Below, one piece after another: positions 13,425-24,935 of a DNA stretch of 64,000 nt (positions within the stretch are counted from its first letter, which is position 1; every line of letters starts with the position of its first letter). Source of the DNA: Acanthaster planci (lineage: Eukaryota > Echinodermata > Asteroidea > Valvatida > Acanthasteridae); assembly GCF_001949145.1 (NCBI RefSeq), contig NW_019091435.1:260684-324683 (forward strand), given 5' to 3'. The translations under genes and the position numbers were made by a program. The notes beneath the pieces are model-generated. The model was not told the DNA's origin, did not search any database, and worked only from the letters and a program-made list of their open reading frames with translations.

Positions 13425-13508
13425 TTGCCTGTTACTAGATATTTTTCCAATCGGAGCATGAAGTAGACTATTCCCTCGTCCATGATCAGAAAGAGTTACC
13501 CACTTCAT
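13425..13508 (-). CDS. Candidate first coding exon of the Robo transcript
   Basis: A minus-strand frame opens at an ATG (13508-13506) in good context (G at -3). It runs 28 codons, MKWVTLSDHGRGNSLLHAPI then GKISSNRQ, and reaches a GTACGT donor at 13424-13419 after a complete codon. Phase 0 fits the longer Ig1 exon model. Joining them gives a polar N-terminus followed by the hydrophobic [16 protein letters not shown] segment and then Ig1. The frame is open upstream to a TAA at about 13637, with a short out-of-frame upstream ATG. An overlapping GC donor (CAG then GCAAGT) is also visible but would be phase 2. The surrounding 450 bp are unusually CpG-rich, as expected near a transcription start. 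No family motif supports this peptide, so it may be chance. Confidence 0.25.
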
Positions 13509-13880
13509 GCCGGGCGACCCATTTTCGGGTACATAGGCTTTATACGCAGAGCCGGGGAGCCTGGAACTGGGACAAAAGAGTTGGGTCTTATAACAAAAGA
13601 CCGTGCTCAGCACAAAAGACTGAGCTGCTGGGCATTACCAACATTTTTTCGCCCTCAATAGTGGAGATAATCCAGCCTTGTTTTGAAACAGTACACCAAG
13701 GTTTGAGGCATTTTGAGGGAGCGAATTACCACCACCAGGGACAAAAGCTCTCCACCATCGCAGTGATGAGCCACACAGCACCGCTGCATGCTAATCTGGC
13801 CCCTATTGAAAAGAGGTCAGCAATGCACAGAGCTGGTTTCGGGAACGAAAGAATCTTACTTTAACAACGCACAATCTGGG
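13425..13880. promoter_or_regulatory. CpG-rich island, possible promoter/5' exon region or conserved element
   Basis: I count about 17 CpG dinucleotides in roughly 450 bp, against stretches of several hundred bases elsewhere with almost none. The right half holds varied, non-repetitive sequence (TAATCTGGCCCC, CTATTGAAAAGAGGTCAGC) of the kind seen in conserved noncoding elements. No TATA box or initiator is convincing. The role is inferred from composition only. Confidence 0.3.
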
Positions 13881-15039
13881 CTCTTTTTCCAAGGCTGCAG
13901 GCCTGGCTGAAATATTCAGGAGTCAATGAATTTCACCTGTCAACTTTAGAGAAGTGCCCAAAGAGTCCTTCATTTTGGTATAAATGGCCATTAAATGAAA
14001 TGATGAATTTTGAAGAATTTTGAAAATGGAAAATCTTGAAAATGAGCCGGCATCTTGTCTTGCTCAAGAAATCCACCCGGCAGCAAATGGTTAATAGGCA
14101 AATCACTGTCACATACACATGTGCATTAAATCCCATGGAAAAGATATTCTTCAGTGGTAACAAAGAAAGAGGATGTGACAGACAACTGAATGCCTGTGTT
14201 TCTGCATATTCACTGCACATATAAAGGCAGTGGTTTGTGCACATTCTGAGGAAAACTGTACATTAGTCTATGCATCCTTTGTGCCATAGGGAGGCACATC
14301 ATAAATGCACCCTTCAGTGTATGCACACAGCACGTTCTACATTCTGAAAAAATAGTGATAGATCAAACAGTGCCATCTAGCGTGCCTGAACCAAGTCCAT
14401 TAAATGTCCAGTGAGCCGTTGCTTTCTGCTAGCATCTTGGCATAAAAAGAAATCTTCCATCCTAACTCACCCCAGGATGCACTGACAATTACCGGATGGT
14501 ATTTCTCAAGTTTGGCTCCTATTCACATTATTCAGATTCCACAATACACTTTTAGCAGCATGATGCATAGTGAATAGTTGAATATTGTACTTCATCACAG
14601 ATGTCATGACAATTGCCAACTACTGATTTAAAAAATGTTGACAGTTAAATTAGGGATTCAGTGCAATCATTTATCTGAAGGAAAGATATCAGAGATAGTC
14701 AGATACCGGTAGCAGACATGAACATAGAAGTTGGAAAATTTAAGGAAAATGCATTATGCACAAGACTTCCTAATGACCCACATGAGAAATAAACTAATCC
14801 AAGGAAAAGCAGAAACTACAAAAAGGCTGCAGGTAGAGGTTGAACTATGATACAGTACTAGGAAAAATGGGCTAGCAGGAAAATTATCTTTGCCATATCC
14901 CCTAAAATACTCTTCTTGGTGTTACATACTCAAACTCAAAAATTCAGCTTTAAAAATGGAAGGAACAGAATAATTTGAAAGAAATCTTAATATGGGGAAG
15001 GGATTCTCTCAGCAAGCAGTGATTCTGGCAAAATGACAG

Positions 15040-15250
15040 GTACTGCACCGCTGTAAACAGTGACCTTGGCGACGTATGCACGCACCAGCCAGTCCGAGGA
15101 TCGGGTTATGCAATCTTTTCTTTGATCTATATGTACATGTGCGCTCACTGTAGTTGTTTTCATTGGCCGCGGTGTGGCCGCACTGCCCCATACATGTAGA
15201 TGTGAACTCAGCCAAAGTCTTGTCCCCGGGATAGATAAGAACTAACATGC
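15040..15250. promoter_or_regulatory. CpG-rich islet with inverted CCAAT
   Basis: About a dozen CpG sites lie in 210 bp, including GGCGACGTATGCACGCACC, GTCCGAGGATCGGG and ATTGGCCGCGGTGTGGCCGC. The plus-strand ATTGG reads CCAAT on the minus strand, the strand of the Robo gene. A minus-strand frame of 89 codons (15009-15278) crosses it; its peptide is cysteine-rich but matches no family I know. Composition alone suggests a regulatory element or an untranslated first exon. Confidence 0.25.
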
Positions 15251-17190
15251 TAAAAATGCCCAACTTTAAAAGATACAACTACTGATTATTCAAGTATGAA
15301 GTCCATGGACAGGATGGTGGAATTTTTTATATCAGATGTTGAATCTGGTCTTCTTTCCATGGCTTGACTGCTAAACACAAAAATAAGGGTGAGGGGGTCA
15401 TATGGTGTGGAGGGCCCTCTACCAGCCTGTAACCCACCCTCCCATCAAGTAATCCAACTCCACCTACTGAGACTAACAAACAACACAGGGTTACTGCAGG
15501 TCATATTGTAATCATTTACCACATCATTTGCACCTTGTTACTGCCCCTGCCTCCACATTATCAGCTGTGACTGGTTACTAGACCCTCCACTAAGCAGACA
15601 ATGCAGGAAGTTCACCACCACCAATTCAAAACAAAAACACCTCACAACAAGTGGTATCAAGCTCCACAAATGAAAATCATTATGTATCCCAAGTCAGTCC
15701 ACTGTATTTTTCCCAGAAGGTTAAACAAAGCAGGTTACTTGGGAACCAAGATAGTTTGAATGTAGCAGTGTGCCATGTGGGATGCTGCGGTACTATTAGG
15801 CCTACTAGGGTAGGTTGGCTGGGTCCAGTTAGTGGGTGCGAATCATGCTGTGTTTGTGATGGTCGCTGCTGAATTCCCCTGTGAGGCCATGACACCTACT
15901 GTGTACCAAAATATCACAGTTAATCAGAAGTAATCAGGACTGATTGCTCCATGCCAAACCAAGTGAAACTACATTATGCTTGGTATACGCCCACAATGGC
16001 AATATTAAAGCAACAATCTCTGCCTACACTCCTTGTGTGCAATATTAACCAAGCCATCAGAAAGATCTGAATGTAATACAAAAGTCTGTTATCTTAAAAG
16101 TTGGACAAGGAAAATTCCCTTCACAGTGTGCTTCTTCAGAACCCACATTATTTTTGTGTAACCACATATAAGACAACTTTAAGATACCTGTAACAGTTGG
16201 GGTTGAAAAGGAGGCTAGGCTGGTAAGTTTTGACCACTCAAACTGACTCTTTCATTACCCCTTTCCAACCTACAAAGTAATTACACTAAACAGTATTTTC
16301 AGTTGGAAGCAATTTACCAGGAGTCCTTTGAACAAACTTTAGTTGGTAGTTGGTCTCATCACATGACTCTACTCCACCCACTGTATTTGAGTGAATTTTT
16401 TGAAAGACCCCATTATGACAGATCAATCTTTTACTAGAAAGCCAAGACTTGGAAAATATACTTTCGATATAATCAAAGGTTTCTCTGAAAAGCCTCTGTA
16501 TATATGTGCAATTGGCTTTATCTGTATAAAAAAGTTTCTCCACAGACTTCTCACTGAAAGTTTATGTCTTGAAATTTGCAGAGCATTCTCCCAGGGCCAT
16601 GGCGCAGCAGTGTGCTAATACGAAATTTTATTTTCAACCAGTTCGATGTCTGCTGCTTTCTGGCAAGACATTGTGTCCATATTGGTTTGCATAGTAGTGA
16701 GGCTCGAGATAATGGGAGACAATGGATGACTAGTGATCCCTTTACTGTCAATTGTGTATAACTTGCTCAAGATCAGAAAACAAACCTGTCTGAAGCTTGG
16801 CTCAGAATCTCATAATGGGATATCACTATATTATCAGTTAACGCCCAGAGCACAATGGACTCTCCCCACACTGTAAATGTGCATAGATCTATGGACACAA
16901 GCAGCAATGCAATACAACCAGTAATGCTCTTGCTGTAGGAGACATTGGGATGGACAGTGTGCATAAAATGGAGAAGCGATAAAGTCTCAACTTTTCAGAA
17001 GTTACGTAAAATGCTAAAGCACACAAACAACTGGAATACTGAACTGGGTGATCTTGGACTGGGCCTGGCTGTAAGGCAATTTCCCAAGAAGGACCTTGCT
17101 TTAAATCAAAGTTAACAAACAAAAAGTAAACATCAGAGCAGAAGTAGGTTACATAATCCCTGACACCTTTTTTATGACTCACTCCTAGGA

Positions 17191-17208
17191 GATACATGTA
17201 CATGTATC
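17191..17208. repeat. 18-bp perfect palindrome of the ACATGT type
   Basis: GATACATGTACATGTATC is its own reverse complement. ACATGTA and TACATGT words recur across the window in the same style. Confidence 0.85.
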
Positions 17209-17929
17209 AATCATTACAAACTGCACCTGTCATATCTCATCTCTAGCCAACAAGTCAGGCATTCCTGCAATAAATCTTTGTCTATAGCATATCCAACATT
17301 AAATGTCATGTACCCAAGTGGTCAGAGTTTATTGCTAACATGTTCATTTGCCACCGAACTTTTTCCTAATTTCAGATAATTCATGCTAACCTAAAACAAC
17401 CTCACTTCTATCACTAAACTCATCTGAGTCAAAGGGGAAAGATCTCCCAATATCATCCATCTAATGGCATGTTTTATATTTTGTGTGCACAAATAGATAT
17501 ATTTATTCCATGCAAAGTGTTAATTAAACTTACAGCAGACATTGAGCAGTGATAGACACACTATGTCCCAAGCGCATTAGTTCACAAGCAGTGCCAGCAG
17601 CAAGTTCACATTTTATGACAAGTTGACTAGTATAAAAACTTTACATTTCACAAATTTGGTATGTCTGAATTTCAGAGAGGCAGTGTCTAAATTTGTCCAA
17701 AACATAAGCCAAAGATTTTGAGCAGGCCCCAAACAGCAAGACTACAGCAGTGGTAGTTCAAAAGCCAGCTTATTTATATATCTATGCAATGTATTAACAG
17801 TCCTTGTGTGCCACCACACTTTATGGCATTTATTCAGAGGTGAAAAGGATGTGCATCTCCTTTTCTTCTCTTCAGTCCAACTTGTGATTGCAAATAAATA
17901 GAGTGCATTCCGAGGCCTACAATGAGCAA

Positions 17930-18080
17930 ATTACTGGTCGCTTTATTAGTTCCATTTGATGGCAGAACGTCTGGTTGGAAACAGTTTGTTGTTTGACACA
18001 ATGCAAGGTACACAGCTACCGGGCTGAGTCAATCGTCTCTAAAGAAAACAATCGTCTTTTACCGCAACCATTAAATGGCG
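17930..18080. promoter_or_regulatory. CpG-rich islet, possible regulatory element
   Basis: About eight CpG sites lie in 150 bp, including a repeated AATCGTCT (both copies between 18030 and 18060), TACCGCAACC and GGCGCC, in otherwise CpG-poor DNA. No coding frame is recognised. Confidence 0.2.
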
Positions 18081-18605
18081 CCAACTCTGCACTATTTACC
18101 CCTGATGTTTAGCTTCTTGCCCATGATTACACCTTTTGAAGCAAACAATGCCCTGTTTTTGTCACCTGGATGGGGAATGACTTCAATAAATTTGGTGGTA
18201 TTTCTCTGATGGTAGATGTGCATTAATAGTAAAATCTGCAGTCTGGTACCATGACCATACTTAACAGCCTGCAAATCAGACAAGGTAAATGTATAAAGAA
18301 GTCTATTGAAATGCAGTGACAATATTAGCCCTGAAAGTGTCATGTTGGCATGGGGAGAATCTGTCTACAGCCACACGTCTTTTAGCCTGAACTTTAATTA
18401 CCTGTCCTCAAGTTTTAGGTCCAGTTTCGAAATTACATATCAGTGCGCAGAGTGGTATATGATGACTACGTTTGCACTGCCCATGCATAACAAATGATGC
18501 TCTTTCACAGACGAAAGTGTGACTTATGAATGATAATATTTACAAATCCCTTTCTTATATCTGCAGATGTGATGTGCTAAGTATAGGCCCAAACTTTAAC
18601 ACAGA

Positions 18606-18640
18606 AATTTGCATGTACATGCCTGTACATGTACATGTAT
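18606..18640. repeat. ACATGT-rich palindromic cluster
   Basis: Overlapping GTACATG, TGTACATG and ACATGTAC words form nested palindromes over about 35 bp. A related shorter cluster is at about 31634-31652. Confidence 0.7.
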
Positions 18641-20956
18641 ATTGAAGTTGACAATAAAGCCATGCTGGGGGGGTTCAACTGCTAAACATTACCTCCGTTT
18701 GCCATGGCCTGCCTGGTAGACACATGCTCCAATCAGTTAGGTCATCATGGGACCACTTTATTTGGACAGAAAAGGGCAGCATGACTAACTAATCAATCAT
18801 GATCAAAAAGCCCTTGTCATTACTTTGTTAGAAATCAACCAAGTATATGCATTATTCTACTCATTTTAAACTTTATAAATGACTTGTTTTTCAGAAAAGA
18901 TCATTCCAAAAACAGTCCTTGGGGAGACAAGATTAAACATGTTTGTATATACCCTTCCTCTAAGCATAGAGGTTATATTGCTCCCAAAGGTAGAGAATCT
19001 CCATCACTGCCTTTCAGTTGCCATGGCAACATCCTAGATAAATACCCACTTTTCTCATGACTCTATGGTGCATCCATATGCCAGTGAGCCCAAGGGATTA
19101 ACAAAGCCAAATACAAAATGCCTTTATGCATTACCCATGATTCTTCGGAAAATTTCCAGATGCATGTCAGCTAACGCCCAAGCCCCTTATTGATTATCAG
19201 ACCCTAAAATAAAGTTTACGGCATTTTATTGGTCTCTGCTATGAAATATTTTGGTGAAATAATCCTTCATTCAAAGACTCTGTGATCTGTGCTATTGATA
19301 ACAGTGAAAGAAGTGCCATTTAACCTTTAACCCCTTTAACAAAAAGAAACAGTCTCAATATAAGTTCTAGCTGACTATTTGAAAACATTTTTGAGGAATC
19401 CAGGAAAGGATGGTCAGACTCAAAAGATAAACCAGTGCTTTAATTATTACTGTTGAAAACAAACTCTGAAACTCTTGTACTCTTTCCATAACTCAGCAAT
19501 GACAGAAGTACAACTTTTCTTATGAGGGTTGCATTTATACGCAGTTTAAAACATCTACATGTACTTGAATGGCCCAACTTAAGCCACATAAAAAACTGTC
19601 AGTTATAAGTTATGAAACTCTTTTTTTTCAGTTAGTCATCTAACACAGGTCGTAACTACGCTGTGCAAGATATGAACAGAATGATATTCAAGCAAAGGTG
19701 CTAAAGATTTCATGAAATCGAGGAGATCCACAGTGAAATACTCTATGATTTATAGCTTAAGGCTGTCTGCATGCAGTGCCTGCAGAATACAAGGCCAGAA
19801 TTTCCTGTGATAATCATCCCCGATAATGGCATTAACCTGGAGATTCACACAACCTCATCAGACGCCCAAACCTCTAAAACGCACTCTAGCCAAATTGCCA
19901 ATCTCTACACAGCCCAATGGTTCTTTATCTAAGTATCCATATCCAGCAAAATACAAGATAAGGCAAAAACCCAATCAAGCACACATGACTTCCAATAGCC
20001 ATCCCCCAGTACACCAGGGAACCAAGCTGTGTTATCTGATACCATCCACTACCAAGTTTATATCAGCAACAATGCACAATGCAATTATCCCTGCTCTTCA
20101 ATATTTCATGTTCACTGGAAGATTCTGATGATTTGGGATGAAATAGGCATTACGGACCAGTGGGTAATATTTTCATTGTCACCTTTAGGGGGATATTAAC
20201 ACCAGGCAGATGGGAGTTCCAGTGCAAGCAATCTGTCTTGGTTGACTGTATGATCAGCACACCACCCCTCCAGGCTCCACCATCAAGACATTGTATCCAT
20301 GATCTGTATCAGCCATGTTTTCTTAGCCCTCAAGGGCAATGCATAATTAAACAATTTATTGCCTTTAAAACCTTTCCATCCATTTAATCATTATCTTGAA
20401 AGACAATGTGTCTAGCATGTGAATGTGGGAACAAACAGACTGCATGTCTCCAGTGTGTAAGATAACATTCAACAATTATTGACTGTTGTGATGTAGAATT
20501 TTTATGTTTCACACATAAAACCCTGGGGCAATGTGAGGGTGCAGTTAAGAAACAACAAAGGGGTCATTAAACCCAGCTTCATTGTCATCAGTTAAGCACA
20601 ATCACTCCAGTGTAACAAATGCAAAGTTGCGGTTTCAAAACAAAGAATTTGTCTTGTTATGGCACAGACTCAGGTCACTTCCTGCAGAGAATACGAGCAA
20701 ACACTTCCTAAGATTATGGTTTGAAGTTCGGGTAAGTAACCAACCTTAAAGCTAATGTCATTGAGGAAACGTGTAAACAAATTTCAAACTTCTAGCTCAA
20801 AATGAAGCGCAAAATGGTTGGTAACCAGGTCCATTTGGGGGGATTTCTTGGTCTGAGCATGATCTAGTTCAGCATAACCAGCAAAGGCTCATAAAGAATG
20901 TCTGACAGAAACATGCAAATTCTGTGCAACTGAAAGCCAATCAGACCTGGAAACTG

Positions 20957-20964
20957 TGACGTCA
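20957..20964. promoter_or_regulatory. CRE-like TGACGTCA
   Basis: A full palindromic CREB/ATF consensus. It lies between a GCCAATCAG (about 20936) and a GATTGGTTGA (about 20994), that is, between CCAAT-type words on both strands. The matches are exact; function is not shown. Confidence 0.3.
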
Positions 20965-23900
20965 TTTTGAGCAGCATGATCTCAAAGCTTTCGATTGGTT
21001 GATAGGTGTCAGCTGATCACACTGTCAACAGACCATATCAACTGGCCATGTTTATAGAATCAATATGACAGGCTCAACAGACAGGAAAGCGTGTCTGTCA
21101 TCAAATGTTTACAATACAGAGAACAAATTGGCTAAGACAGAGTACAAATCAATCCCTGCCTTGACTACACTACTTAGGCCTGACAGTCTTTTCCTACCCC
21201 ATGGTACATGATATGCAGGGGATGGCAATAACCAAATATTGATGGTGTGCCATATTTTCCTTAAATACTGGAACATCATCCAGTTTGTCGACAATGTTCC
21301 CTCAAAACAGCTTTGAATTGGTCAAAATTTTGCGGTAAAGAAAGAAGTCCTTTACATAATTACATGCAATTCAGGCAAGTAGCCCACAGACTAGGGTAAT
21401 CCCTAAAATCACAGAAAATTCTGCAAAATCCTTTCTGACAACATCTTGACATTTTATTACTCATTTGCCAAGAAAAAAACCACTAACAACAAATAATAAT
21501 GCCACTACTAATAAAAGCTTATTATACCACATACCAAAAAAATCACGCTTCTATCCAGCACATATTACACCTTCCACCAACTGTAATGTCTAAAATTTGC
21601 CCTACTTATTTCATGCCTAAACTGCACAGGAATGAGTCCACACACATAACTAGTTTACTTGGTGCATGTTGTTCATATGATCCAATGTCTATACAAACAC
21701 AATGCCATCATGCCGGCAGCTGCCAAGCTGGACTTTCATTTATATTGTAAAACGGTACCCAGGAAGTCTGAGAATCACATGATTGACAGGTAAAATGGCA
21801 AGACAAGAGCAGTTCATCAATTGTTGAAATTCCTCAGCCTATGCCATATTGACCCCTACTCTCCTTATGGGAAATCAGTCAAACAAGATTCAAGACAAAA
21901 TATCACTTTGAACAATCATCACTGTCTGTTATGTCTCATTTCTCACAGTGTTGATGGTTATCTCCCACCACTTAAACCTCCAAAAACAAGCACTTTTTCT
22001 TTCAATTTTTTTCAAACCAGCATGCAACCATTCACCTCATTCTCTGCTTGCTTGCCAAAGCTGATATCTGAATGAATGTCACCTGATACTGTCTATTTGC
22101 ACAGAAATTTCAGACTGACCAGGCAAGCCAGCCAATTGAAGCTATATTAGTGAGGAACAACACCCGGGCTGTTGGCAGGCTGAAGAAGTCAGCTCTGAAG
22201 ACACTGGCAGTAGACATCTACTGATTGGTCATGCATGATATATCCATATCACATATCCTTCAGACAAAAATCAAGCAAAGACCAAGGAATAAACATCACC
22301 CCCAGTAACAATTTCATTTAATTTCTCACCAAACGAATTGAAGTGGGTTCTACCATGAAGCTAGGTTCTACAAAACTTTACATTCTTTAATATATTAGCA
22401 GTAGATTTGAGTAACTTGATCTCTGTGTTTGAGTTGTAAACTCCCAGACCCTGTCATTGCTGTCTTGTGGGAAGGCTGTTAGGCCCTGAACTAATATTGG
22501 CCTTGACATTCTTGTCCCAAAATCAGCACCAACAGGTTTATCCACCTTTAGGGCCACCCCCAGCCAAGTTTTACCAAAACATTTCTGAGAACAAAATAAT
22601 CCAGAAACCCCTCTGGAGGATGGAGTTTAAAAGGGGGCAATTAAACAGATCCATGTCCCTCAATACAGCACAAAAGGAAAGAATTTGAAAAACTGGCTTT
22701 GGTTCAGCTTTAAGTGATGATCAAATCTTTCAGAAATTGTTCATGAAAAGCACCCCTCATAGTCCTTTTTGATAGTTTGTTTTTAAGTTAAACACAGTTT
22801 ACCCACACGATCAAGGTGTGGGACTGCAATTGCATGAAAAACATTTCAACAAAGTTCTCAAATGACCGGCAACATTCACTGGGCTCCAATCACACCATGA
22901 ACTAATAGCGGGACTGCTCAACCCAAAACCAGTACAAAAGAATTTTTTCTAACACAATCACAACCTGCACTCAAGAACCCAAATTGAAAAGCAAGAGAAC
23001 CAGTGTCTTTTTATATCAATGTGTGGATATAATCAGGGATATTTTAATAGCAAAAGTGGAAAAAAATTGTGAAGGAAATTTGAAAAAAAAAGGAAATAAA
23101 AATCCCACACCGGAATATTATTTTGAACAAAATCTTAATTTTTGCAAGATTTTACACAGGAATTTCTATTTCTAATTTTTCCAAAAATTATTTTATACAG
23201 GTATTTCTATTTGTCGGATTGTAATGTTTTTTAAAATTTGGTTTGGTTGTTGGGTTTTGGGGCAGTTTTTTGTCCATTCCATAGAGCAGGTTTTCAAATG
23301 TTATCAATGCATCTCCTCAGCTAATGAAAAGTGCAGCCCATTGTACCTTTGTGAATCTACCAATTAAAAAAAATCTAATTTCTGATCAAATGGCTAGCTG
23401 CATTAAAGTGAGAGCTCTTTACTGCCTGCATGTGTCTGTCAACATGTACTTAGTCACTGAACAGCCATGGTTGTCCACATGATTAGAGGGAGACTACTTG
23501 TGGCCAACAAAGACAGATTCCATTTGAATTCATTTATATTTCAACTCCCTACACGCATACAGTGTGAGAGATACAGCCTCCAAATGTTATTGTCAGCAAT
23601 ATGAGTGCTTTGACAGGAAATATTTTTTACGATCAACCTTCCTGTGGAAACTACAGGGCACTTCAGTGGATGGGTGGCCTAAGACTGATGTTGGGCAAAG
23701 GGGGGGGGGCCATCAAAGCACCTTCTTGTAGTGAGAACAGCAATAAAATGCTAACGCGGGTACCATAAAGATTGTATGGACTGGCATGTGTACATGTATG
23801 TGTCAGGTGCATACACTACAAGGAATTTGCATGCTGTACTGGGAAGCCAGGGCCAGAATCTGAGGGCAGGTGCGGGGACCATACCCCCCCCAAAAAAAGA

Positions 23901-24320
23901 AAACTTTTTTTTTATGATGAAAGAAAGGCAATTTTTGGTCTATTGCATTTCTCTTTCTTCCTGAAACATGTAAAAGTCCTAAAAGTGTAGCTCCACCCTA
24001 AGAAAGGCAATAAAATGTTTCAAAACCTGTTGGCCCTTATACAAATTTGGCCCCCTGTTATGGCTCTGGATTTATCCTTGCCTTCAAGCCATTTGCCATC
24101 TTTCCAATACTCTTCCTGCCAAACACCTCTCTACCTCATCATGTTCTGCTGCAGTGCCAAATGACAGAGCATTTGGAAGCCAGGTGAATAAAACACATTG
24201 TTTTCCACCACTGGCACGGAAGCAGGGGGGCAGTGGCCCCCATGTTTCCAAGTGGGGCATTCCCCCCCCCTTTTTTGGGGTGGGGCTTAACGGACCAGCC
24301 TATGAATCCCTAATGCATGA

Positions 24321-24891
24321 CAGTCTCACAACTGCTCCCCACCCCAGTCTCACAACTGCCACCCACCCCAGTCTCACAACTGCCACCCACCCCAGTCTCA
24401 CAACTGCCACCCACCCCAGTCTCACAACNNNNNNNNNNNNNNNNNNNNNNNNNNNNNNNNNNNNNNNNNNNNNNNNNNNNNNNNNNNNNNNNNNNNNNNN
24501 NNNNNNNNNNNNNNNNNNNNNNNNNNNNNNNNNNNNNNNNNNNNNNNNNNNNNNNNNNNNNNNNNNNNNNNNNNNNNNNNNNNNNNNNNNNNNNNNNNNN
24601 NNNNNNNNNNNNNNNNNNNNNNNNNNNNNNNNNNNNNNNNNNNNNNNNNNNNNNNNNNNNNNNNNNNNNNNNNNNNNNNNNNNNNNNNNNNNNNNNNNNN
24701 NNNNNNNNNNNNNNNNNNNNNNNNNNNNNNNNNNNNNNNNNNNNNNNNNNNNNNNNNNNNNNNNNNNNNNNNNNNNNNNNNNNNNNNNNNNNNNNNNNNN
24801 NNNNNNNNNCCCCCCACCCCAGTCTCACAACTGCCCCCCACCCCAGTCTCACAACTGCCACCCACCCCAGTCTCACAACTGCCACCCACCC
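24321..24891. repeat. Minisatellite, 24-bp unit (CAGTCTCACAACTGCCACCC + ACCC)
   Basis: Units start at 24321, 24345, 24369, 24393 and 24417, then after the N run at 24820, 24844 and 24868, with an exact 24-bp period. The first unit and one after the gap vary (TCCCC or CCCCC in place of CACCC). The unit length is divisible by three, so frames stay open through it and read an eight-residue repeat (PTPVSQLP). I treat this as non-coding. The N run is not a whole number of units, so the true copy number is unknown. Confidence 0.95.
24429..24809. other. Assembly gap (N run) inside the minisatellite
   Basis: 381 N. The distance between the flanking unit starts (24417 to 24820) is 403, which is not a multiple of 24. 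The gap size is therefore an estimate or hides irregular units. Confidence 0.99.
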
Positions 24892-24935
24892 CATTTGAAA
24901 ATTGTTCCACCACCACTCTTATTCACAGAGGACAA

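Larger units (their letters stand above)
13881..24224. other. Intron-like or intergenic DNA with no recognised gene
   Basis: AT-rich, with only short chance frames. It contains two CpG-rich islets (15040-15250 and 17930-18080), ACATGT palindromes (17191-17208 and 18606-18640) and one TGACGTCA site (20957-20964), all listed separately. A poly-G run and a C-plus-A-rich stretch at about 23700-23900 are low complexity. Confidence 0.5.
24225..24935 (+). repeat. Interspersed repeat, copy A, interrupted by a minisatellite
   Basis: The left part (to about 24320) contains AAGTGGGGCATTCCCC, GGGGCTTAACGGACCAGCCT and ATGCATGACAG. It matches the reverse complement of 44353-44512 (GGGGCTTAATGGATCGGCTT, ATGCCTGATG). 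After the array, 24892-24935 (CCATTTGAAAATTGTTCCACC) matches the continuation of the other copy (CCATTTTGTCAAACATTCTG). The minisatellite therefore sits inside the repeat. The class is unknown; no terminal repeats or coding domain are seen. Confidence 0.75.
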
